Positions 11,513 to 22,200 of a stretch of DNA of 64,000 nt are shown piece after piece. The translations under genes were made by a program, and so were the position numbers. Source of the stretch: Lineolata rhizophorae (lineage: Eukaryota > Ascomycota > Dothideomycetes > Lineolatales > Lineolataceae); NCBI GenBank assembly GCA_010093515.1, contig MU001670.1, positions 142,699 to 206,698 of the forward strand, written 5' to 3'. The notes beneath the pieces are model-generated. The model did not search any database. It was not told where the DNA came from and saw only the letters and a program-made list of their open reading frames with translations. Positions within the stretch are counted from its first letter, which is position 1, and each line of letters begins with the position of its first letter.

Positions 11513-13897
11513 TCACATCCTACTCGCCCGCGGATCCTCCGCCTCCCTCCGCCTCCACTCCCTCATCTCCCTCGTCCCCAAGCTCCCCACCCCGCCCTCG
11601 CTCCTCCTCTCCCAGCCCCCCATCCTCACCACCAGCGCCGTCGCATTATCCGCGTTGCCGGCGCCCACCTCGGTCGCGAAGGCCACCACGTCCCTGCTGG
11701 CCTTCTCCGGCGTCCTCGCCTCCTTGACCACATCCACGATCTCCTTGTCGCTTAGCTCGCCGCTAACGCCGTCGGACACCAACACCAGGAACGCGTACTC
11801 CGCAGGGCCGCACTCGACGCGGCGGATCTCGGGCTCGGCGCTGACGCCGACGCGCTTGGAGCTCATGTCGCCGAAGGCCCGCGTGTTGGCGAGGCCGTGG
11901 ATGCGCTCCTCGCCGAAGCTGTCCGTCGCGAAGGCGGCCGCGTAGCGCCGCAGCCGCGTCGCCTCGGCGGGCGTGCTCGTGTGGTGGTTCGTCGTCAACG
12001 GCACCGGCTCGCCGTCGCGCGTCCGGCACAGCAAAACCCGCGTGTCGCCCACGTGCGCCACCACCACGGTGCACCAGCTCGCCGGGTGCCAGAAGGGCGT
12101 CGGCGTCGGCGTGCTCACTAACGCCACGCTCGCCGTGCTTCCGCCGCGGAACCGCTGCGCCCCGCCGATGTGCGACCCCTGTTGGTCCCGCAGAGCGCGC
12201 TGTGGCGATGGCGCGGGCACCGAGAGGCGCCCCAGGATTTCGTCGTCGTTGAGAGCCCGGTCCGCGAGCACGGGGTCCTCAGCATCCTTTTTGCCGGCTT
12301 GCGCGGAGACGAAGTCGAGGTCCGCTTTGAGGAAGGCCCAAGTGAGCACGGTTTCGATACCGATGCCGTCTGCATCGGCAGAGAAGTGGTGCTTGTGCGC
12401 ATGATGGTGATGGTGATGACCGTGATGGCCGCTGCTAGTACTCTGGCCTGGTGATGATAATGACGGTGACGATGAAGACATCTGCTGGCTCACCATCTCT
12501 TTCTCAAGCGTATGCCCTCTGCCGCCAGCCGAAAGAGCAAAGTACTCCGGTTTGAACCGCTTGAAGTATCCACCCACAAGCTCCCTCCAAGAACGCACAA
12601 GCTTGCGCTCGAGCTCCTCCGCTTTACGCTTGTTGTCGGACTGCTTGACACTTTGCGTGCCAGGGGTCGCCATCTTCGTCTCATCCAAGCCTGTCGGCAC
12701 CGCCGTGCCACTCTCATCCTTCCCAGTCCGCGGCTTCAGCTGCTCCCCCTCCTTCTTCTTTATATCCACGCTTGCCAAACTCTTCCTTCCCTTCTCCGCC
12801 AATTCCCACGAAGGCACCGCACCCGGCACCGTTCCCGGCGCTGCGCCTGCTGCCTGTGCCGCCGTCGCCGCAGCAGCAGCATCGGCTTTATCTTGATTGC
12901 CCCTCCACCCCCTCTCCCGCTCCCCTTTCAACGTGCTCTTCAATTCGAACTGCCTTACCCCCTCCTCGATATATTCATGCAGCTCCTGGCTCAAGAAATC
13001 CGAACACTCCGTCCCGCCATGCCCATCGAAGACACCAAAATAGAACACCTGCGGATCTCCCACCGCGCTATCGGCCGACATCCCTTCGCCCTCGCCCTCC
13101 TTATGCTCGCCTCGAGCGCCATCAGGCGCCCTCATCCGCCCCTCCGTCGTCAGCGAAATGGGCGGCCGCTTCGCAAATGCCGGCACCTCGATCGTGCCCG
13201 CCTGATGCGCGTCCTCGTTGTACGCCCGCGTGCCCCTGCTCACGCACGCCCCAAAGTGGTGCTTCGCGCTTCGCAGCGGTATCCGCACGACGGTGGTGTC
13301 TCGCCCCACGGCCGGGGACGCCGCCGGCGAGCTCCTGCTGGGCCCGCTGAGGGAGCCGGGGGTGCCGGCGGGGGGCTGGTCGGGCGTCGATGCGTCGCGC
13401 GGGAGTTTGTGATGGGGCCCTCGAGGAGCGGCGCCGGCGGACCGGGAGTCGGGGTGCAGGGAAGAGGTCGGGAGGTGCGTGACGAAGTAGTCGTGGAAAG
13501 GGCGGCGCTGGGATTGCCGGGAGGTGGAACCGCGGCGGCCGGTGAAGTTCGGTCGAGACTGGAGTAGAAGCAGAGGACGGTAGTTGCAGCGGGGTGTTGT
13601 AAGGCGGAGTTGAGAACGAGGCTGCTGCTGTCGCGGTGGCGAACAAGGATATAATCGAGCGCGAGACACGCGTGAATAAGGTCTGTTTTGGTATCGCAAG
13701 AGCAGTGGCGGACAAGATATTGAAGCCAGACTTCTTTTTGAGGACGTGAGCGTGCCATTGTTGCCTTGCGGGCGCGCGGCGGCTGCTAGAGCAGGCCGTA
13801 GTTGCGGATGTGCGGCCGCCACTACGAGCATACTGGCGGCATCTGTATCCCCGCTCGAAGAGCGCCCACCAGCCCGTCGGACCAAATGGCGCAGCAT
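11513..13897 (-). CDS. PTC6: PP2C-type Ser/Thr phosphatase, mitochondrial Ptc6-like
   Basis: A single exon of 794 residues. PP2C phosphatases use two metal ions to remove phosphate from Ser/Thr; yeast Ptc6 acts in mitochondria and on mitophagy, and this role is inferred here by similarity. Residues 1-135 are Arg/Ser-rich with almost no acid, like a mitochondrial presequence plus linker. PP2C motifs follow in order: YNEDAH (226-231), FGVFDGHGG (287-295, metal-binding Asp and Gly), VAHVGDTRVLLC, GLANTRAFGD, LVSDGVSGELSD and ADNATALVV. Long low-complexity inserts, including a His-rich run near residue 500, separate the early motifs; this is usual in fungal Ptc6 and makes the protein longer than yeast's 442 residues. 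All catalytic aspartates that can be placed are present. The start was chosen because it opens directly onto the basic presequence. Confidence 0.88.
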   Translation of the reverse strand: MLRHLVRRAGGRSSSGDTDAASMLVVAAAHPQLRPALAAAARPQGNNGTLTSSKRSLASISCPPLLLRYQNRPYSRVSRARLYPCSPPRQQQPRSQLRLTTPRCNYRPLLLLQSRPNFTGRRGSTSRQSQRRPFHDYFVTHLPTSSLHPDSRSAGAAPRGPHHKLPRDASTPDQPPAGTPGSLSGPSRSSPAASPAVGRDTTVVRIPLRSAKHHFGACVSRGTRAYNEDAHQAGTIEVPAFAKRPPISLTTEGRMRAPDGARGEHKEGEGEGMSADSAVGDPQVFYFGVFDGHGGTECSDFLSQELHEYIEEGVRQFELKSTLKGERERGWRGNQDKADAAAAATAAQAAGAAPGTVPGAVPSWELAEKGRKSLASVDIKKKEGEQLKPRTGKDESGTAVPTGLDETKMATPGTQSVKQSDNKRKAEELERKLVRSWRELVGGYFKRFKPEYFALSAGGRGHTLEKEMVSQQMSSSSPSLSSPGQSTSSGHHGHHHHHHAHKHHFSADADGIGIETVLTWAFLKADLDFVSAQAGKKDAEDPVLADRALNDDEILGRLSVPAPSPQRALRDQQGSHIGGAQRFRGGSTASVALVSTPTPTPFWHPASWCTVVVAHVGDTRVLLCRTRDGEPVPLTTNHHTSTPAEATRLRRYAAAFATDSFGEERIHGLANTRAFGDMSSKRVGVSAEPEIRRVECGPAEYAFLVLVSDGVSGELSDKEIVDVVKEARTPEKASRDVVAFATEVGAGNADNATALVVRMGGWERRSEGGVGSLGTREMREWRRREAEDPRASRM

Positions 13898-15240
13898 TGT
13901 CGCGACAACGAGGACTCCACTCGTGATCGCGGCCGAATCGTCGCGCGCTGCCGCATGGCCGCCCGGCCGGGTCGTTGGAGGTTTGCAATAGCACCGCCCC
14001 AGCGATCCGTTTTCCGAGCGCTCAAACGGTGTCGATTTATAGCAGCATCCCAGATATACTCAGGGCGAAACCTCCAATGGCGGAATGGGAAAGACAAGAC
14101 AACAGAGGAAGGGCCTAGAGAAGAATATCAGAACAGAGCAAGAATCTGAAAGTGTGCCGAGAAGAAACGGTTGGGAAGAACCTAGGTTAGAGTCGATCGG
14201 CCGTTGCGACCTCGTCCCCGGTTCCGTTGGCGCGGGCGAGTGCAACGGGAGGGAAGCATACGTATAATTAGTGTCCACCCGCGGTCCGGAGCGCGCTTGG
14301 GCTCCCCGCGTTGCGTCACGCCTGGCGAGGGCGCGAGGCCGGCAGGGATCTCGTGCGCCTCCTCCACCCGGCCCTGCTCCGCGCGAAAGGATCGCTGGGG
14401 AGGTTATTGCAGCTTACTACTTTAAGTACCTTCATGACCAAGCAGCTATCAGACATATGCGCGACGCTATCCATGACACTCTACAGAAATCGTGCCTCGA
14501 TCTCTCCAGAATCGTGCGTTCACGGCATGTCTTGTGGTATTTAGAATCAAAATTGCACTGCTTCTAGCTCGGAAAACACCGCTTCAACATTGTGGTGTAA
14601 ACCTCGAGCGGGGATACCGACCGCACGCTCGGTTCATCACGACATTAGCAGCGAGCCAGAGCAGCATCACCATGTCACCTCTGATACCCGCAATTACAAT
14701 TACCGTCGTGCATTTCTGAACACTGACAATGCTATGGAAACAATAAACCGCAGAATCCGAGACACCACTGTGTCATCCATCCCAACCCAACCCCATTTTA
14801 TAATACTGCGCCGTGCCCATGAAAGGAATAAGAAATGCTGAAGGGCATGCAGTGACCACCAGGGAGATTGGGTTAAGAGCTACGGCTCAGGAGGCCGGCG
14901 ACGGGACCGACAGAAAGGTAAAAGATACTGATGATGATGATACACATGTCCCTAATACAGTTGAGCAAAGGCAGAAAGCAATGTGGCAGAAAGTCCGGAA
15001 ACAATAGTGCCAATTTAGGCAAGGCAATTCACGCCAGTTGGTGTAATTTCGTTGTCGCGCGCAGTGAATGTGCCATGGGTACGGTGAGAGTGCCCGGATT
15101 CTCACAAGGCCATAAGAGAGGAAAGAACCGAATGAATCCAGGCAAGGCATCTAACGCTAGTCAGTGGGATTGCGCTTTTCTGTGCCACGATTTTGCCATG
15201 CCGGGGTTGGAGATGCCGAAAGTCCTCATATGCGAGGCAC
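13898..15240. other. Intergenic, promoter of the PP2C gene
   Basis: No gene supported. Two diverged copies of a GGCAAGGC-led stretch of about 35 bp lie at 15018-15052 and 15141-15175. A TGATGATGATGA run at about 14930 has no matching box D and is not a snoRNA. Confidence 0.45.
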
Positions 15241-17217
15241 TTAGAGAGCGCGGCTGCGCGAGAACACGCTCGAATAGATCGCGTCGACGATGTACTCAGC
15301 CGTGATCATGCGGCCGCCGAAGTAGCGTCCGTTCAAGCCCTTGACTGCATTTTCTCCGCCCTCGATGCGATCGAACTTGACATAAATCTCGCCCATTTCG
15401 CTGTGGGGCTGGACAGCGATGTGGACCACCTTGCCGTATTTAGCCTCGCACTCGGTCTTGACATCGTCTTCCAGTTCTTTGACCCAGTCTTCTCCTTCCT
15501 CTCTATTTGTAGTACGTAAATCCGATCAGCCCATATAGAAGAAAATGGGTAAGGGGGACTTACTCAGCAGGATCAAACATGTAGCGGAGCCTAATGCAAC
15601 GGCTAGCTACGGGTACATTGGCGAGCAACGACGATTTCGCATCATTCGCCGGCTTGCCGGTCTTCGGCTTGGGCGCCTGGTTTTTCGAAGGCTGGTCGTC
15701 AGTGTCCATACGGGCCAGCTTTTTCATCAAAGCCTCGCGGCTGTAGTTGTTGAAATTCACGCCAGCCATATCGCTGTCATCGAGGGCGCTGGCACTAGTG
15801 CTCTTTTCGTTGTCACGTCCGTTCGCACGATCGAATCCGTTGCTGGATCCTCCAGCATGGACGCCACGGCCGCCGCTGCCGGAAAAGGCAGATCCTTGAT
15901 ACTGTTGGCCGTCACCACCGAAACGGTGGAGCAGAGAAGCAGTGGATTCTGGCGTGAACTTATCGTTTCCCAGGCCGACCCGAATAGGACGACCCGCGAG
16001 GTCAAAACCGTTCATCTTCTCCAGAGCAAGCTTCGCCGCATCAGGATTGCGGAACCTATGATGAAACTGTAAGTGCAGATCCGTACGCAAGCATAAAAGG
16101 AAGCCAAGGGTAAGAATGACGCACTGAACAAATCCATAGCCACGGCTGCGGCCAGTGTCATCAGTCTGGAGTTGGACAAACTCCAGGTCGCCGAAAGGTT
16201 GGAACACATTGCGCAAATCATTCTCGGTGATGTTGAAATGGATATTACCAACATAGAGCCGATGGAACGGCACCGAAGTTGAATTGGAGCGTGCATTCTC
16301 ACTAGCGCGATTTTGGCGATTCTTTTCGGCTTCGGTGAGTTGTGCAATGATCGGGATGCCTAGCAATCTCTGGCCAGTGAGTTGAATCGCGGCAGGGACA
16401 GATTCTTCGTTCTTGAACTCGACATAGCCGACACTAGAAAGAATATATTAGTAGGGATCTGTTTTCGGCAAAATATGCAGAGGAGCATTTACCCTTTAGA
16501 ACGGCCGGAAACACGATCCTTGACGATCTGCGCCTCATTAACTTCGCCGACCCTCTCGAAGAATTCAGCGAGCTCCCTAGTGCGAAGGCGAGCCGCAAGT
16601 TGCTGAACAAATATAGTGCGACTATCACGTTCGTCAACGCTAGGTTCCATAGGACTCGGGGAGTCACGGCGCTTTTCACGGCCGCTAGAACGGCGACTCT
16701 GGTCGCGTTCACGGTAATGATCACGGTCGCGGTCATCATCACGACGGGAGCGACCATGTGGGCGATAGTGCCTATCATCGTCAGGTGACCTGGAACGGGT
16801 TCGAGGACGGCCAGTGCCAGAGTAGTAGTCGCCACGTGAATAGCGATGAGAATCTTCCGAATCGCGACGACTATGGCGGGCGCGGTCGCGATCGCGATCA
16901 CGGTCGCGCTCACGATTACGGTCGCGCTCACGATCACGCTCACGCTCACGATCACGCTCACGATTGCGATCACGGTCGCGATCTCGGTCACGGCGAGGGC
17001 GACGATCGCTATCGCGGCTGCGGGTACGAGCACGGTTGCGGGTACTATAATCATCGTCGGCGGGGGATTTCAAGGACGCATTGCTGTCCACGTCGCGACC
17101 GCCACGGCCACGGATCTTGATCCGGTCATCCTTCGCAGCACCTTCGATATCTTTCCTCCCTTGGACGGCGGCCTTAGCCGTCTGATCAAGGAGCGCCTCA
17201 ACGTCGAAGTTAGGCAT
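15241..17217 (-). CDS. RSD1: RBM39/Rsd1-type splicing factor with RRM domains
   Basis: Probable RNA-binding splicing coactivator of the RBM39 (CC1.3/HCC1) family, which bridges U2AF and SF3B. Exons on the minus strand: 16493-17217, 16125-16433, 15564-16055 and 15241-15502, giving 595 residues with exact frame joins. The N-terminal 200 residues hold a long Arg/Asp/Glu repeat region (RS-like) after [12 protein letters not shown]. Next come RRM1 (from RTIFVQQL, with the intron between GRSKG and VGYVEF), RRM2 ([20 protein letters not shown]) and a C-terminal UHM-like RRM in the last exon ([24 protein letters not shown]). The start at 17217 was preferred over an ATG five codons upstream because it opens onto the conserved [10 protein letters not shown] segment. 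Domain order and linkers match the family, so confidence is high. Confidence 0.93.
16870..16990. repeat. Hexamer-like repeat coding the Arg-Asp/Arg-Glu tract
   Basis: Tandem CGATCA/CGCTCA-type hexamers (plus strand) encode the alternating charged tract of the splicing factor. Composition is strongly strand-asymmetric. Confidence 0.7.
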
Positions 17218-18353
17218 TTTCGAGCAAGGCACAATTGCAGTGGTTTGGAAGAAGTTCGATGTTCACTGCCGAAGTGTTAAACTTGTCGCGGTCGGGTGGC
17301 AAACAGGCAGGCAAGTCAGACCCTTAAGAAGTCTTGTAAATCGCAGTGGAACGTGCCGGAGCGAGAAGTGGCAGGTGCCGGGAGACCTCTCGGAGAATAG
17401 CACGATGAGCGGGATGGAGAAGTTGATGACAAAGAGGATGAAGAGTCGGAAAGTGGTAGGGTGGTGAGGTGGAGGTTGGAAAGTTTGCCGCGACCGGCGG
17501 ATAATTTTAAGCGGCGAGAAGCGCTCGTGTCCGCGCTAAACCCGATATGGCGACCACCACCCAGGCATGGGAGCCAGGCGGCGGGGCAGCGCCCAAATCT
17601 GAATTGAGACTTAGATCTTTTGAAGACTATAAGGCAGCCGAGTAGAACCAGATAGTTTCTTCCTTCAAAGAGCCGACCAATGATGTCGATAGCACCAAGC
17701 TAGACTAGTCACACGTTCGATACCTCGAAATGCTCGTTCTCATCAGAATCGATAGTGACTTTTAATCGTCTACAACTCACACAGACTCTAGCCACTTGCG
17801 AGGGAAGTGCGTCCGTCGCTGTTAACATTGCGTCTTGTTTGAAGGCGAATTGAGACAATGGCTTCGTATTTCTTCAGGCTCAAACTCTTTCAAAGACTAA
17901 TATTAACGATAAAACCAACCTATTCAGGGTTAGAATACCTCTTGCGCTTCTATCGAAGGCGGCCATAATCTGTAGGTCGCTAGGTTCGCTAGATCGCCTC
18001 GATGCGAATGGAACTATCCCTAAATAAATCCTAAAAGAATCACATATTTCCGAACATCTGCAATATTGAATTACGTCTTTACTCTTATTTGGTCGTCCAG
18101 ACCTATTTACAGGAGACTGCCTCTACCGCCTCCAATCAAGTCGTTTGCATCATATGAAGGTAGGAACATCAGTCATGTAATACATGCTTTCGCTAATCAA
18201 GCATAAAACAAAAGCCACAAACTCCATTGCCAGTGTCCAGCGCCAATGCTTCAAATCGCCATGACGGCGCTGAATATAGAAGTCCGTAGTCTCAAACTTT
18301 ACCAATGTGCATGCCGCACCTGATCTACTCGGCCACTTTTAGTGATGATCTCT
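17218..18353. other. Intergenic, AT-rich
   Basis: No gene seen. The first 280 bp are probably the leader of the splicing factor; 17600-18350 is AT-rich with no long frame and presumably includes the HSP104 3' flank. Confidence 0.5.
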
Positions 18354-21137
18354 CTACTCATAGAGGTCCATGTCCGCCCCATCCTCCAACTCCTCAATCG
18401 CGTCCTCCTCATCGTACATCTCCGAATCCTCGTCCATATCGCTATCGGTATGATTTGGCAGGACATTGATATGGCCGTCCTCGAGGACGACCCTCGCCGA
18501 CTCGCCATCCCTAATGGTGCCTCTCAAGATCAGCACCGCCATGCGATTCAGCACTTCCTTCTCGATCAGTCTAGCCAGCGGTCTCGCGCCATACGCAGGG
18601 CTATACCCAGCCGAGCCGAGGTAATCCCTAACTTCGTCTGTCATCTCGATACGCACGTTGCGTCCGTTCTGCTGGAGCCGCTTCTGGATCTCGTCGATCC
18701 TAAGGTCCACAATCTTACGAATTTCGCGCCTCGTCAAACGATTGAAGATGACGATGCTGCTGATGCGGTTGAGGAACTCGGGTAGGAAGTAGCTGCGCAG
18801 CGCGCCCATGACCATCTCCTTGGTCGTCGGATCGATCTTGCCGTCTGGCGCGTTCGGCCGTGACAGATACTCCGCGCCCAAGTTGGACGTCATGACGACG
18901 ATGCAGTTCTTGGCGTCAACGATGCGGCCCTGGCCGTCCGTAATGCGCCCGTCGTCCATGAGCTGCAGCAGCACCGTTAACACCTCTTTCGCTGCCTTCT
19001 CCACCTCGTCGAAGAGCAAGATGGAGAACGGACGACGGCGCAGTGCCTCCGTAAGCTGGCCACCGGCATCGTGTCCTACATAGCCCGGTGGAGCACCGAT
19101 CATGCGCGACAGGCTGTGCCGCTCCTGATACTCGGACATATCGAAGCGGATCATGGACTTGGGGTCGTCGAAGAGGAACTCGGCCAGCGCCTTGGTCAAC
19201 AGTGTCTTACCGGTACCGGAAGGACCGCAGAACAAGAAGCTAGGCGGCTGGCTGGGGTTAGCCAGGCCAGAGCGCTGCAGCCGAATAGCGTTGGACACAG
19301 ACGTGACGGCCTCCTTCTGACCGACGACGATGTGACCCAGATGCTTCTCCATGTGGAGCAGCCGATCCTTCTCGGTGGTCTTTAGACGCGTCACTGGGAT
19401 GCCGGTCCAACGGGCGACAATCTCGTTGATCTGGTCGGGGCCGACCGCGTCGGTGAGCAAGGCTTCTTGTTGTCCGTTGGCGCGGCTGTACATCTCCGCG
19501 TCGGCGCGCGCTTTCTGGGCCTCGAGTTCCGTGATGCGGTGCTCGACGTCGGGAATAGCGTAGTACTTCAGGTCCGAGGCGGTCTGGATGTCGCGCATAC
19601 GCTCGGCTTCGGCCGCCTTAACTTTCAACGAGTCAAGCTTCATCTTCGCCTCCTGGATCTCCCTACTGCGCTCTTTCTCCTTCTCGTATTTCTCCCGCAG
19701 CGGCTTCAACTCCTCTTCAACGTTGGCGGCCTCAGCCTTCGCATCACGCAAACGTGCGCGGGACGCCTCATCCTTCTCACGCTCGAGGGCGTGGATCTCA
19801 ATCTGCAGTTGGCGCAGCCTACGCTCCATGTTGTCGAGAGCTTCAGGCTGGGACTCACGGGTGACACGAACGGCAGCGGCAGCCTCATCGACGAGATCGA
19901 CAGCCGAATCCGGAAGTCGTCTTGACGTGAGGTATCGCGCCGCAAGATTAGCGGCCGCTACGATAGCACCGTCGAGAATGGTGACACCGTGGTGGACTTC
20001 GTACTTCTCCTTCAGACCACGCAGAATGGAGATTGTCTCTGGGATAGTAGGCTCCTTAATGAGCACCTGTTGGAAACGGCGCTCGAACGCCTGATCCTTT
20101 TCGATGTACTTGCGGTATTCGCCCAAGGTCGTAGCACCAATGCAGTGGAGTTGACCGCGAGCAAGCATGGGTTTGAGCAGGTTTGCAGCGTCCATGCCGC
20201 CCTCGCCGCTAGCGCCGGCACCCATGAGCAGGTGGATTTCATCGACGAAAAGGACAATCATCTCCTTCGATTCCTCAATCTCCTTCAATACGCCCTTCAT
20301 ACGCTCCTCAAATTCTCCGCGGTACTTGCTGCCTGCGACCAGGGATCCTACATCAAGTGAGAGCAGCTTGCAGGCAGCCAAGTTGGCCGGAACATCGGCG
20401 TCGACTATCCGCCGCGCGAGACCCTCAACAACGGTGGTCTTACCGACACCAGGCTCACCAATGAGTACAGGATTGTTCTTGGTGCGCCGTGACAGGATGC
20501 GGATGACACGCCTAATCTCCTCCTCTCTGCCAATGACAGGATCGATCTTCCCCTCCCTAGCCATAGCCGTCATATCGATTGTGAACTTCTTGAGGTTCTC
20601 GCCTGCATCCTCAGCGTCCGCCGTCTTGGAGTCGACGCGCCGCGTGCCGCGAATCTGCGTAATGGCCTCGTCGATGAGCTTCGTCTTGGGCACGTTGGCC
20701 TCCGCTAGCGCGCGCTGCACCGTCGAGTCCTGCACCATAGCTTGGATCAGGTGGTCCACAGCGATGTAGCTGTCCTTTTGCGTTTTGGAAAGGTCGTTGG
20801 CGGACCGCAGCATCTTGGAGAAGGCTGGCGACACCGAAACATGGTCTGGCGGCGGGTCCTGGCTGGGCAGCCGCACCAAGGCTTTATTCAGATTCCGACT
20901 GAGCTGCTGCACGTCGCCGTGGGCCCGTTCCACGACCTGCTTGAAGAGCGGCGCCGACGCTTGCGCGTGCGACTCATGTTGCGGTGCTTGTTGGTCTTTG
21001 GAGAGATCGGGCTGTGGATCGAGGAGGGCGACGGCGAGATGGACGGGGAGGAGCTGCGAGTGTGCGTATTGGGTTGCGAGGGCCTGGGCCTCAGACAGCG
21101 CCTGAGTTGCCCGGTCCGTAAACTGGTAGTTCGACAT
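18354..21137 (-). CDS. HSP104: Hsp104/ClpB-type disaggregase
   Basis: Hexameric AAA+ chaperone of cytosol and nucleus that pulls polypeptides out of aggregates with Hsp70/Hsp40. A single exon of 927 residues, the family's usual length. Clp N domain (about 1-150), first Walker A GEPGVGKT at 227-234 with a downstream VLFVDEI Walker B, a coiled middle domain (about 410-530, rich in Glu/Lys/Arg), and second Walker A GPSGTGKT at 638-645 with LLFDEVEKA after it. The C-terminus is acidic, ending in MDLYE. No domain or nucleotide-binding motif is missing. An intronless gene fits a heat-induced transcript. A perfect heat-shock element lies about 205 bp upstream of the start codon. Confidence 0.97.
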   Translation of the reverse strand: MSNYQFTDRATQALSEAQALATQYAHSQLLPVHLAVALLDPQPDLSKDQQAPQHESHAQASAPLFKQVVERAHGDVQQLSRNLNKALVRLPSQDPPPDHVSVSPAFSKMLRSANDLSKTQKDSYIAVDHLIQAMVQDSTVQRALAEANVPKTKLIDEAITQIRGTRRVDSKTADAEDAGENLKKFTIDMTAMAREGKIDPVIGREEEIRRVIRILSRRTKNNPVLIGEPGVGKTTVVEGLARRIVDADVPANLAACKLLSLDVGSLVAGSKYRGEFEERMKGVLKEIEESKEMIVLFVDEIHLLMGAGASGEGGMDAANLLKPMLARGQLHCIGATTLGEYRKYIEKDQAFERRFQQVLIKEPTIPETISILRGLKEKYEVHHGVTILDGAIVAAANLAARYLTSRRLPDSAVDLVDEAAAAVRVTRESQPEALDNMERRLRQLQIEIHALEREKDEASRARLRDAKAEAANVEEELKPLREKYEKEKERSREIQEAKMKLDSLKVKAAEAERMRDIQTASDLKYYAIPDVEHRITELEAQKARADAEMYSRANGQQEALLTDAVGPDQINEIVARWTGIPVTRLKTTEKDRLLHMEKHLGHIVVGQKEAVTSVSNAIRLQRSGLANPSQPPSFLFCGPSGTGKTLLTKALAEFLFDDPKSMIRFDMSEYQERHSLSRMIGAPPGYVGHDAGGQLTEALRRRPFSILLFDEVEKAAKEVLTVLLQLMDDGRITDGQGRIVDAKNCIVVMTSNLGAEYLSRPNAPDGKIDPTTKEMVMGALRSYFLPEFLNRISSIVIFNRLTRREIRKIVDLRIDEIQKRLQQNGRNVRIEMTDEVRDYLGSAGYSPAYGARPLARLIEKEVLNRMAVLILRGTIRDGESARVVLEDGHINVLPNHTDSDMDEDSEMYDEEDAIEELEDGADMDLYE

Positions 21138-21341
21138 TGTGGTGTTTGTAGTGTTTGTGGTGACTCAAAAATCGTGCGAGAAATTTTCGAAGAGAGCAGT
21201 GAGCAGACGTCTTTATAGTGAGGCAAAGTGGAGCAACTCCGAATTTTTGGTCGAACAGCCTCGAATATGCCCCACTGCACGTTGAGTGACCAGAAGTGTC
21301 GTGACAGCGCCAGGCGACGCTCGACGATGAGCTGATCCGGT

Positions 21342-21359
21342 TTCGCGAAGCTTCGAGAA
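21342..21359. promoter_or_regulatory. Heat-shock element upstream of HSP104
   Basis: TTCGCGAAGCTTCGAGAA is four perfectly alternating 5-bp HSF units (TTC/GAA spaced by two bases). It is centred about 215 bp upstream of the HSP104 start on the opposite strand. Trimeric HSF binds such arrays; regulation of HSP104 by it is inferred from position. Confidence 0.85.
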
Positions 21360-21611
21360 GGCAAGCCCAACCGGGCGTGACGTCGGCGGGGTACCCCGGT
21401 TAGCTCTGATTCGGCTAGCTGCCTCACCTGTCTAAACCCTACCGAGCCTAGCACGCCCGGATATACAACGCAGCTGCTGAGCAATTACTAGGAAACAACC
21501 AGGTTGCCAAATCAGCGGCCGCCAATGGGCTTATCAAATTCTTATTCGGTACAACTAACCTATGATCCTTGCGGGCGATCCTGCCGGCCCTCGGAGATTT
21601 CTCGCCGTGTC

Positions 21612-22200
21612 TACCTAGGTACACACTTACCTGGAAAGAGCCTGCCACTACGTAGTACGCAAGTAATGCCTTAATGCCTCGAAATTGCTTCTTCCTTCTC
21701 ATACTCTATGTCTCGCTAGAAAGATTACTGTTATTTTCACGCATAATGCGCTAAGATAACAGACCGATGCGTTACTACCGTCTCGTCACGACATTGCTAA
21801 GTTACTATCCTAATACTCGTCAATGTCCGGCCACCTCACTACCCCAATCCTAAACTTTCCGCGTTCCATACTAATCGCACACGAGGAAACCCGAAACGCA
21901 AGTCCAGAATGTACCTAGGTAATAAGGACCGACTTTCCGCCTTCAAGAAGGCCCCGAGCGAGTAGTAACAGTTCGACCAACAACTCGCCAATTAGCATTC
22001 GACACGCCCACCAGGCGTAGGGAGCTGCAAGCTCCCGTTCTTGGGAAAGGTGTATGTTGTGCTATGCTGGCCAGCCTCATAAAAGCACCAACGCCTTGCA
22101 CTGCCCTGCCACAAGGGTAAATATTTCTTCTTCGAGAAATTCCGTTTTCCTAAGCGTAATGAAACTGTCATTTCCTTCTCAATTTCACAATACCTAGGTA
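21612..22200. repeat. Cluster of three TACCTAGGTA palindromes
   Basis: The same perfect 10-bp palindrome occurs at 21612-21621, 21912-21921 and 22191-22200, spaced 300 and 279 bp. Function unknown; it could be a factor-binding site or a remnant of a dispersed element. Confidence 0.7.

Noticed and set aside
14925-14945. TGATGA run as a box C
   Set aside because: It is a simple trinucleotide run without a box D downstream.
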